Shown here piece after piece: positions 9,877-19,484 of a stretch of DNA of 46,998 nucleotides. The notes beneath the pieces were generated by a model that saw only the letters and a program-made list of their open reading frames with translations, ran no database searches and had not been told where the DNA came from. The stretch is from Blastocladiella britannica (lineage: Eukaryota > Blastocladiomycota > Blastocladiomycetes > Blastocladiales > Blastocladiaceae). The stretch lies in contig MU624582.1 in the NCBI GenBank assembly GCA_025349905.2, forward strand, positions 1 to 46,998, read 5' to 3'. Position numbers and translations under genes: made by a program. Within the stretch, counting starts at the first letter, position 1, and each line of letters starts with the position of its first letter.

Positions 9877-12800
9877 TTAAATGTACGGGTACGCGGCAAA
9901 CTCGGCCAGCCGGTCGAGGTCGTGGTCCGTGCGGGGGCTCCTTGCTGCTGGTGCCGACGCCTCTGTTCCCGGCTTGCTGATCCCGCGCGTTGCCGCCGCT
10001 GAGGGCCCTCCCTCCGCTCCCGCGTCCACGTCGTCCCCCCCACCATTCTCCAGCTCGTCCTCGTCGCCATCGTACTCGCCCTCCTCGCTGTCGTAATCGT
10101 CGAGATCATCGTCCTCGTCCTCGGGCATGCCTCCCGGCAACGGCAACGCGTCCAAGTCCACGGGTTCGCCCAGATCGTCCTCGTCCTCGGCGTCGGCCGG
10201 ATCGTCGGCGAGCTCGGGGATATCCACGGCCACCGCGCCCATATCCCGGCGCCAAAAGTTCCAGTCGTTGAACTCGGCGTCAGCCGCGCCCACGGCCCCG
10301 ATCGGCGGGAAAATCTGATCCACCAAGTGGCCCAAGTCCACGTAACTGGCCGTGTACCCTTCCAGCAGCTCGCGTTTCAGTTCGCCCGCCGGGTTAATGG
10401 TGAAAATGCGGGACGTGGGCACTCCAACCGCCCGGTAACTGTACGCGTCGGTGTGCCTGTTCCCGAACCCGGCGTAGAACGGGTGCTTGGTATCGGGTCC
10501 AAACAACGCGCGAATATCGCGCAAGCACGCGACCTTAAACTCTTCGGGCCGGCGCTGAATGATTTCGCGCGTGAACGCGGCGACCAGCCGGTCGGGGGAC
10601 AGGAACACGGGCCCGTCGGGCAACTGGAACGTATCCTGCTCGACCTTGTTGAGGTAGTTGCGCGTGTACTGCGCCTGGCCGATGGCGCGCGACGTCAGGT
10701 ACAGCATCTGGTACCCGTTGCGGCGCACGCGCGTGTACAGCGACGCGACGCCTGAGTGCGTCCAGTCGCGCCCGAGCATCGTGAAAATGTGGCCTAGGGC
10801 GTCGGACTTGGTGATGGTCCCGTCAATGTCGGAAATCACCACCCGCTCGTTGGACGACCACAAAAAGATCCGCGAGTGGCACGTGGCCGACCCTTGTAGC
10901 GACGACTTCACCGTGAACGTCACGTAGTTGGCGCCTGGTTTCAGCCCGAGCGATTTCAGCTGGTCGGACGTGAGCCGAAGGGACTTGAGGTATGTCTTGC
11001 GTGGAGGAGCAATGGCGGTTGGCGACGGTCCGTCCGTGGGCGAAGCAGGCGGTTTGGCGTCGCCTTCACCACCACCACCGCCGGCGGTAGTGCCGCTCGC
11101 GGACGTCTCGAGCACGTCGCCTGCCGACTGCGTGCGCAGGCCGATGGCGGCAGCATTGCCGCCGCCGGCCACCGCGATCGTCGTCGAGCTGGCATTCCCA
11201 ATACCACCTGCAGATGGCGAAACCTCGCGTGCTGCCAATGGCGCATCCCCCGCATTTTCGGTCGGCACCAGCATCGGAACATCCGACTGCGCGCGTCCCA
11301 TTTCCGCCATCGAAGGCGGGTCGTCATGGAACTCGCCAAGCAAATGTGCCGGCGATGCTGGCCCGCCGCCGTTCGGCGACGGCTGCTGCGGCGACCGCGA
11401 CCACCACGCGCGCCACGTGGACTTGCGCTGCGGCGCGGTGCTGGACACCAGCGAGTCAATCACCGCGGGCGGGAGCGGGTTGTTGAATGCCAGCATGCAT
11501 GCGATCATGGGCGCGGCGGCAGACCACGGGTAGTACTGGCCGTCCATGCGCACCACCAGCGCCGGGTTGCGTAAGGTCGTAACGGGGTCGATCACGAACG
11601 CCGCGTGCGAGATGATTTTGGCCGTAAAGTCCGCGTCATTGAGCTGTTGTCCATTATTTTTTGGTGAGAAAAATGAAAGAAAATGAATCTAAATGGAGGG
11701 CGTACATCGCTGCGATACCCGGCAAGCGACATTTCAATGGCCGCCGAGTCTCCGTCATGAGCGTGCCCGTGGATCAGATCGCGCGTCATTGGCGTGTCTT
11801 CGCCATTGGTCAGTGTACGGCCATCGGGCGACACGGCACGGTTCACTGGCATCTTGCCCCATCCCCAGCTCCATCGGTTGTTGCTCCGGGACGCGGCGGC
11901 CGACGATCCATCGCCGCTGCCCGCGAGCTCGTGAAACTCGAGCTCCGTGTCCGACACGGGGCTGCCAATATTCTTGATTGCCGGTCCCTGCTCCACATCC
12001 AGCTCCGTGTCCGAGAATGGGTGAATGTGCTTGGTGGGCGCGGACGGGTCGTCGTCAAACTTGGAAATGTCGATCGTAGTGTGCAGCGAGGACGAGGATG
12101 GGTGGGATGGTTTTGCGGTGGCCGTCGTGGTCATGGTGGACGAGATGGTGATGGAGGTCGATGTGGTGGTTGGTCGGCTGGGCAGTGGGGCCGACATGGG
12201 CACGGTGGACGACAAGCGCACGGGTTCCGAGTCCGACAGCTCGAACTCGGATGCGCTGTGGTACGCGTTTGCTGCTCACACAAATTACGTGTCAGTCAAA
12301 ATCGGATGTACGAGTGGCGCGAAGCCGATCCATAAACGACGACATCACTCCTAATTTTGGGAGGGAATGTACCCTCGGCCTCGACGTCAGCTGCCGGGAC
12401 AAGGGCAGCTGCGGACACAGCCATTGTTGTTGGTGATAGATGAGAGGAATCGTGCTCGCGGAGGTCGGTCAAGCTGGCGCCCAGATCCAATGGCTCCAGC
12501 AACGAGGCAGGGGCGTCGGCGGTGACAGCTGCGGCGTCGGTAGTCATGTCCGCAATCACCTCAGGAAACAAGGCAGGGACGGTAGCAGCCGCGGCAGCGA
12601 CGACTGCCTCGTCCGACATGGGCCGAGCAATCGGGGAAGTCGCCAGTCCCGGATCCACCGCGACCTCGTCACCGCTGTCGCCGTCGGCGTCGCGCTCGAC
12701 CACAAAGAACGCCTCGCCGTGCTCGCCCACTTTCATGGCCAGGTCCACGACGCGGTCATTGATGGAGACCTCGACGATTTTTTCGTGCGGGCGCAGCAGC

Positions 12801-12970
12801 TGCAGCTTTCCGAACCGGACGTGGAAGGGTGACGACGACAGCGACCCGTCCTCGTGCTCGACGCAGACAATGTCGATGGCGCCCGAGAGCGTGGACGGGT
12901 TCACGGACTTGTAGAAATCGGTGACGTTGGTGAGCAATGTGCTCACCTTGGCCATCATGAGCCGCGACAT
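9877..12970 (-). CDS. PAH1: Lipin / phosphatidate phosphatase (PAH1, SMP2, Ned1 family)
   Basis: Three exons (12970-12349, 12271-11706, 11643-9877) encode 984 residues. The N-LIP domain is clear from residue 1: KVSTLLTNVTDFYKSVNPSTLSGAIDIVCVE, then SSPFHVRFGKLQLLRP. A long Ser/Thr/Ala-rich linker follows. The C-LIP haloacid-dehalogenase phosphatase domain begins FLWSSNERVVISDIDGTITKSD, with the catalytic D668-I-D670-G-T672 (DxDGT). It continues through LYLTSRAIGQAQYTRNYL and GFGNRHTDAYSYRAVGV. The enzyme converts phosphatidate to diacylglycerol at the nuclear/ER membrane, controlling triacylglycerol and phospholipid synthesis and nuclear envelope growth. An acidic C-terminal tail (DEDDLGEP, DSEEGEYDGDEDE) is present, as in yeast Pah1, where acidic residues bind the Nem1-Spo7 phosphatase. 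The donor of intron 1 (GTGATG at 12348) is the only phase-compatible choice I found but is weak. Confidence 0.93.
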
Positions 12971-13072
12971 TTTTTTCTTTCTTTAGTTTTTTTATGAGTT
13001 TCACCGTATTGAAGAGAAATCTCACTCGACCAAACTCCTCTTCCAAAGAAAGGATCAAAAGCCATTCTATAC
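12971..13072. promoter_or_regulatory. 102-bp bidirectional promoter, lipin / POL1
   Basis: The start codons of two divergent essential genes lie only 102 bases apart, so both core promoters and both 5' leaders fit here or overlap. The lipin side carries a T-rich run on the plus strand (TTTTTTTCTTTCTTTAGTTTTTTTA); the POL1 side has TTCCAAAGAAAGGATCAAAAG. No MluI box (ACGCGT), the usual S-phase element of yeast POL1, occurs in this interval. Confidence 0.5.
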
Positions 13073-16000
13073 ATGACCTCAAGAAACAGCTCCTCACGCG
13101 CCAAATCGGCCAAAGGTGCCGCCCTCAAGGCCCTGCGCGATGCCCGCGAAGGCGTTATCTCCCGCGCCGACCAGTACGCGCACCTGGACGAGTCGGCCGC
13201 CGACGTGTACGACGAGGTCTCCACCGAGGATGCGGCCCGCATTGAGCGCGAGATGCTGCGGTCCTCGGCGTTCATCATTGACGACGACAATGCTGGCTAC
13301 CACGACGGCCTCGAGAACTGGGAAGATGACCGTGCCGCTGCGGATTCCGACCTGGACGACGACAGCGACGACGAGGATTTGGGTAAGAGCAAAAAGGGCC
13401 GGTCGTCGCGTTTTTCGGGCACGGGCGCCAGGAAGCGCACCCATGCCGAGGCCAATACGACCTCGGGCTTGCGGCCGATCGCCGACGCGTTTGCGGTCGC
13501 CCAGGCCAAGGCGCGCGTGGCTCCTGTCGTTCCCGCATCCCTTGCGGTACGCGATTCCCTTATTTTAATCTATGAAATGCGCTCATATTGGAAAGTTATA
13601 TAGCCCGCGGCAAAGCGACCGGCCATCACTAACCAGGGCGAGCAGGACTTTATGGACGATCTGCTGGCCAGCTTTTCTCCATCGACTGCTGCCGGAGGAG
13701 GAGCCAAGAAATCGGCTGGTGGATCCGCCGCCAAGCGTCCGCGACTCTTTCCGTCTGCACTCACCTCTGGCACTTCCCTGGCTCCGCTGCCTCTCAAATC
13801 GCACTCCTCCTTGCCGTTGACCACGACGACGCGCGCTTCCTCTTTTGCGGCTGGCAATGCCGGTAACGACGGCGACGATGATACGATCGATTACCCGACC
13901 GACGAGCCTTCCAGCCTCATGGACATGGACTGGGCACCACCGGGAGCCCCGATCATGGACGAGCCGCCAACGTGTGCGACCACTGGTGTCGGATCATCGT
14001 CATCAGCAGCAGCAGTAAAGGCCGGTGTGGTCAAGCTGGAGCCCGACATGACGGACGACACCGTCGGTCCAGCTGCTACAGCTGAACCACAACCGCAAGT
14101 GCGCAAGATCACCACCATCAAACCGAAAGTGCGCCTGGCCCAGGCCGCGATCGAGATGCCCATTTTTCCCACCTCTGGTTCCTCGGATCCGGTGACCAGT
14201 GCTACGACCATGGTCAACACCGCGACTGCTTCTTCGTCATCCATCCCTCCGGCCGCGGTTCTCGAGCAGGACGGATCGCTGCTCATGTACTACCTTGACG
14301 CGGTCGAGGAACGCGGCGTCGTGTACCTATTTGGCAAAGTGCGCGTGCGTCCTCCGCCCGGCATCGATGCGCCGCTGACATGGGTGTCGTGTGCGGTGGC
14401 CGTGCACGGGATCGAGCGCAATATTTTCCTGCTTCCGCGCGCCGTGCACCATGTACGCGGAATTGACGGCAAATGGGCGGCGGCCGACCAGCCCGTCGCA
14501 CCCACCGACGTGTACCAAGAGTTTGAGCGCATTCGCCGCCAGCACCGCATCTCTCGCACTGCGACCAAGTTTGTGGACCGCAAGTACGCGTTCGAGGTGC
14601 CCAATGTTCCGCAGGAGGAGAAGTGGATGAAGGTCGCGTACAGTTTCAACGAGGCCGCGCTCCCGTCGAACCTGGAGGGCGAGACGTTCTCGCACGTGTT
14701 TGGAACCAACACATCGGCGCTGGAACTGCTGGTCCTGAAGCGCAAGCTCATGGGGCCCGGGTGGATTCGCATTGCCGATGCGCAGTTTGTGAGCCCGGGC
14801 GCCACCTGGGCCAAACTCGAGTGCATCGTCTCCAACCCAAAGACCATCACTGCGATTCCGCTCGGGCAGGGCCCTGCCGACTCGCCGCCGCTCACGGTGG
14901 CCGCACTGTCGCTCAAGACGGTGCTCAACCGCCTCGCGCACCAGGAAATTGTGGTGCTGACAATGCTGACGTACTCGATTGCAGTGGACGCGGCGGGAAC
15001 CGCAGGCGAGCCCGTCCCGATGCACCGCGTGGTGATGGTGCGCGCGCCACACGGCGCGCTGCCAGTGAGCGAGGCATCGCTCGGGTCCGGAACTAAAGTG
15101 CACACCAGCGAGTTTGCACTCATCAACCACTGGCTGTCGATTCTGCAACTGCAGGACCCGGACGTGCTGGTAGGCCACAACTTGCTCGGTTTTGACATTG
15201 ACGTGCTTTCGGCCCGGTTCCGCCACCACAACGTCAAGGGCTGGTCGCGGCTTGGCCGCATGCGCCGCACAGACCCGCCGCCCGCCACCGCTTCCCCCGG
15301 ATCTGCCCACCGGATCGCGTGCCGTGGCCGACTGCTGGTGGACACGTACTTGGCCGCCAAGGAGTTCATCGGGTCGTCCAAGTCGTACTCGCTCAACTAC
15401 CTGGCCGAAACACAGCTGATGGTGCAGCCGCGCGGGGACCTCGACTTTATGCAGATCCCGACCATGATGTCGGCGGCGCAGGGCGTCGTTCATCTGCTGC
15501 AGTACGCGGTGCAGGACGGCGTGCTGGTGGTGCAGCTCGCACACAAACTCAAGGCGCTCAGCTTGTACTTGCAGATCGCCAACATTTGCGGCAACGTCCT
15601 GTCGCGGACCATGGTCGGTGGGCGCGCCGAGCGGAACGAGTGGTTGCTCCTGCACGAGTTCCACGAGGTCAAGTACATTGTGCCCGACAAGGCGCAGTTT
15701 GGGAGCGGCAATTACAAGAGTGACGCGCAAGCGACGGCACCAGGTAAGAAGAAGGGGTCGCGCAAGTCTGCCGCTGCTCCGGATTCTACTTCCTCAGTGG
15801 CTGTGGTGGCGCCGTCTGGGAACGGCGATTTCGACGGCGAAGGCGACGATGATGAAGGAGTCGCCGATCTTGTCGATGTCGGTCCCGAGGTGGCCGCCAA
15901 CCCCGGCCAACAACAACAACAACAAGGAGGCGGTGGTAGCAAGCGCCGCAAGCCGCAGTACGCCGGTGGACTGGTCCTGGAGCCCAAGCGCGGGTTCTAC

Positions 16001-17890
16001 GACACATATGTGCTGCTGCTGGATTTCAACTCGCTGTACCCGTCCATCATCCAAGAGTACAACATTTGCTTCACGACCGTCTCGCGGACCACGCTCAGCG
16101 ACGACGGGTACCCGCCGCTCCCACCTCAAGAGCCCGCCGGCCACCTTCCGCGCATCATCAAGCAGCTCGTGAACCGTCGTCGCGCGGTCAAGAACCTGAT
16201 GAAGTCGTGTGCCAAGCACGAGTACCAGCAGTACAACATTCGACAGCTGGCGCTCAAGCTGACCGCCAACTCCATGTACGGGTGTCTCGGGTTCACCGGG
16301 TCGCGGTTTTGCTGCAAGCCGCTGGCGGCGCTCATCACCAAACGTGGGCGCGAGATCTTGCAGGCCACCGTGGACCTGGCCAACGGCAACGGCATGCAAG
16401 TGATTTACGGCGACACCGACTCGATCATGATCAACACGGGCACCACCGACCCAGCCGAGGTGCGCGCCATGGGCCGAAAGCTGAAGGACCTGGTCAATAA
16501 GCAGTACAAGTGCCTGGAGATCGAGATGGACGGCATGTTTGAGCGCATGCTGCTGCTCATGAAAAAGAAATACGCGGCGGTAGTGCTGGACCTGGACCCG
16601 ATCACGGGCGAAACGCTGTCGCGCAAGCTCGAGGTGAAGGGTTTGGACCAGGTGCGTCGCGACTGGTGCGGGTTGTCGCACGAGGTCTCCGAGTACGTCC
16701 TCAACCAGCTGCTCATGTCCAAGAACTCGCGCGAGCAAGTGGTGGCGGAAATCCACGAGTTCTTGGAACGCATTGCGACCGACGCCCGCGCTGGCAACGT
16801 GGCCCTGGACTTGTTTGTCATCAACAAGGGTCTGACCAAGCCGCCGCGCATGTACGATGACGCGCTGTCGCAGCCGCACGTGCAAGTGGCGCTGGCCATG
16901 GAGGCCCGGGGCGAGCGCGCGATTGTCGGCGGGACCGTACCGTACGTGATCACGGCGGCACCGACCGTTCCGGCCAAGCACGAGCCGGGGATGCCGACGG
17001 GCATTGCTGCACGCGCACGGCACCCGGCCGACTTGGCCCGCGACGAATCGCTCAAAGTCGACGTCGAGTGGTACCTCTCGCAGCAGGTGCTTCCGCCCGT
17101 GACGCGTCTGTGCGCCGAAATGGAAGGCACCGATGCGAGCCAGCTGGCGCACAAGCTCGGGCTGGATCCACGCACTTACGCGATCCAAGGCAGTGGCGGG
17201 TCTGGCGGCGGCGGCGACTCGGCCAACAATGGCATGCACGATGTCAAGCCCCTGGACGCGATGCTGACGGACGAGGAGCGGTTTGCGGCCGCCGAAAAGT
17301 TTACGCTCAAGTGCCGGACCCCGTCCTGCGCTGGCAATGCTACGCCGTTTGTGGTCGATGGCACTTTCCGCGTAAGTCAGCTTGGTGGCAGTACCAGTAC
17401 CACTGACGCTGATGGAGCGACGCTTGTTCCTGGGTGGACATGCCCGCACTGCTGGCACCAAGTCCCGATCGGGTCAGTGGTGGTACAACTCACGCTAGCG
17501 GTGCGCAAGCACATTGCGCAGTACGGGCAGCGCCGGGTGGCGTGCAGCGATCTGACGTGCGGCGCCCGGTCTCGCAACGTGCGCGTATACGGCTCCAGGT
17601 GCCCGAACGCTCCCCGATGCAATGGCAAAGTCCACCTCGTGTACTCGCCCGACCAGCTGTACCGCCAGCTCTCGTTCTACGCGCACTTGTTTGACCTGTC
17701 GCGGCTGCGGGCACGCAAACCCAAGGATGCCAACCAGGGCGACCGGATTGCGTTGCTGGAAGGGTGGCGCGGTGACTATGACGCGGCATATGCGTGCGTC
17801 AAGTCCTACCTGGGCGTGAACGATCGCACGCAGGTGGACTTGGGGTCGTTGTTTGCGTTTATGCGATTGGCCAAGCCCAAGGCAAACTAA
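13073..17890 (+). CDS. POL1: DNA polymerase alpha catalytic subunit
   Basis: Two exons (13073-13546 and 13604-17890) with one 57-nt intron encode 1586 residues, somewhat longer than yeast Pol1 (1468). The N-terminus has the conserved DDDNAGYHD-type acidic region and QDFMDDLLASF, the motif used to bind Ctf4/And-1. The family B polymerase core is intact: motif A DFNSLYPSII (D965), motif B LTANSMYG (N1047) and motif C YGDTDS (D1095, D1097). The exonuclease-like domain is present without a proofreading triad, as normal for alpha. The C-terminus has the two cysteine modules: CRTPSC...CPHC and CSDLTC...CPNAPRC, the latter holding Fe-S or zinc and binding the B subunit. The enzyme extends primase RNA primers during replication. 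An insertion of about 80 residues with a Gln run and acidic stretch (15720-15950) sits just before motif A. The gene converges with its neighbour, 37 bases apart. Confidence 0.96.
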
Positions 17891-17927
17891 ATAGATCCAT
17901 TTATTGCATTTTAAAAAAAAGTGAATA

Positions 17928-19198
17928 TTAACCGCGCAGGCGATCGCGAATGGACTCGGCGACTTGCGTGGACGGCACGCCCGACCACTGTTCTGGAGAC
18001 TGGCCAATACATCCGAGCAGCTGCACGTAAGAAATAGCCTGTAGTGTCGCCGGAAGCGGCGCGCGGGCTGCAAGTACCTTGGCGCCCGTGACGCCAGGTG
18101 GGGCCATCATGGACATGACCGGAATTCGGGTAGGCGGCAGCGTGCCCGTTTCCACCAGGGCCTTGAGTGCTCCGAAATGCTTGCAATTCATCACCAGCAT
18201 ATCGTACGAAGCCCCGCTCCCACACATGACGGCAAAGTACGGCGCGGCGGATCCCGACTGCGGTGCAGCAAGCGTGGTGCTCAGCATGGACAGGATCGTG
18301 TTGGACGTAATGTATCGGAAACTGGTGAGTACCGACGCCGCGTGGTCGGCGGACTTGGCCTTGAGCTCGGCCAGCGCCAGAACCAGCGGCGATTCGGATG
18401 CGGCCACTTGGTCCGGAGTCGCCGTCAGAAGCAAGTCCGCGCGCCCTCGGCCCGACCCGCCAAACACGTCGCTGTACAGTGTCGGCTGCCGCTTCACGTG
18501 CACGCCAGCGGTGGCCATCATGCTCTCGAGAATGGTTTCAATGGTGGATTCCGAGCATGGCGAGGGGCCTTGCATGATCTGGGACAGCGAGCGGTGGTAT
18601 TGTGGTGCCAGCTGGAGCAGGCGCGCGGCGTGCGCTTTGGATCCGATCCGGGACGCGATCATGTCCTGAAGACTGCTGCTTCCGTCAATCACATCGCGCG
18701 CTGCCACTGGAAGCGAGGGTTCCGTGTGGTAGCCCCGCGCGTGGAGCTGTGGGTGGTCGTTACCACTTCCCAACGCGAGTTTGGAACTTGTGCCAAGGAA
18801 CCGCCGATCGCGTGAATCTGGAAATGCAAGACGTTATTTTTTTTTACGACATGACGAATAAAACTAAAGAAAATTATAATACCAGCTGCAAACACAGAGG
18901 CCCACTGGATCAACCCAAGATCGGCAGCAGAAAAGAGATCCAGATGCTCTGCGGTGCCAGCAAGAATAACCGCGTCCTTTTTCTTGGGAGCGAGCTCGTG
19001 TAAATTGTAGGGAAAAGATCCCTGGAGGGCATCAAACATGTCATTCAATTCCTGGCCGCGGCTCGGGATGTGTTTGGCAGTGTCGCAAATACGGGAGCTC
19101 ATGGCCATAGTCTTGTGAAAAGTGGAAAACCTGGCCGTAGCAGCCAATCGCATCATCATTGCTGAAGTGCGCGAGGGGATCATTGTAATGCGGTTCAT
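17928..19198 (-). CDS. Predicted mitochondrial protein with a PD-(D/E)XK nuclease-like signature
   Basis: Two exons (19198-18883 and 18817-17928) with a 65-nt intron encode 401 residues. The N-terminus (MNRITMIPSRTSAMMMRLAATARFSTFHK) is Arg/Met/Ser-rich without acids and looks like a mitochondrial presequence. A hydrophobic stretch, LGLIQWASVFAA, ends exon 1. Exon 2 holds helical segments, then GRAD233LLL followed about 20 residues later by LVLALAE256LK258. This D...E-x-K arrangement on two hydrophobic strands is that of restriction-type PD-(D/E)XK nucleases; an acidic helix (ESTIETILES) lies ahead as they usually have. No GIY-YIG or HNH motif is present. The family is not recognised by name. 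Crinkler-type proteins carry similar nuclease domains, but no LFLAK-like header is seen. The nuclease role is an inference from a short motif. Confidence 0.5.
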
Positions 19199-19484
19199 TC
19201 TCTACAGGAGTGTATGCGTGGTCGAGTCGAGGATACAGCGGACATCTTTGACCAGATCAGACCAAATCCAGAATATAATAGCTCGGAGAATGAGAGCATT
19301 TCGCTGCAGTTAAAGGAGTATGCAAAGTGTCCAAAAGAGCACAATAAGATCAGTCAGAGACGCAGGATGGGAAATGATTGAAATGTATTCTCTCTTTCCC
19401 ATTCTTCTCCTGCGAAATCAATAAATATCACGGAGAAAATACCCCTCTCCTCTCGTTTTACTCTGTCATCGGCTCGTTTTTCAC
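19199..19484. promoter_or_regulatory. Divergent intergenic region upstream of the CatSper gene
   Basis: A 286-base AT-richer spacer separates the divergent starts of the mitochondrial protein and the channel gene, so it should hold both promoters. A TATAATA-like element occurs at about 19273-19280 (GAATATAATAGC) and AATAAATATC at about 19417. No X-box (RFX site) could be identified by eye. No coding signal is seen. Confidence 0.4.

Noticed and set aside
15794..17461. 555-codon open frame on the minus strand inside POL1, and a 467-codon one at 14327-15730
   Set aside because: They are exact antisense shadows of the strongly conserved polymerase alpha frame. GC-rich third positions suppress stops on the opposite strand. 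The translations are His/Arg/Val-rich with no domain.
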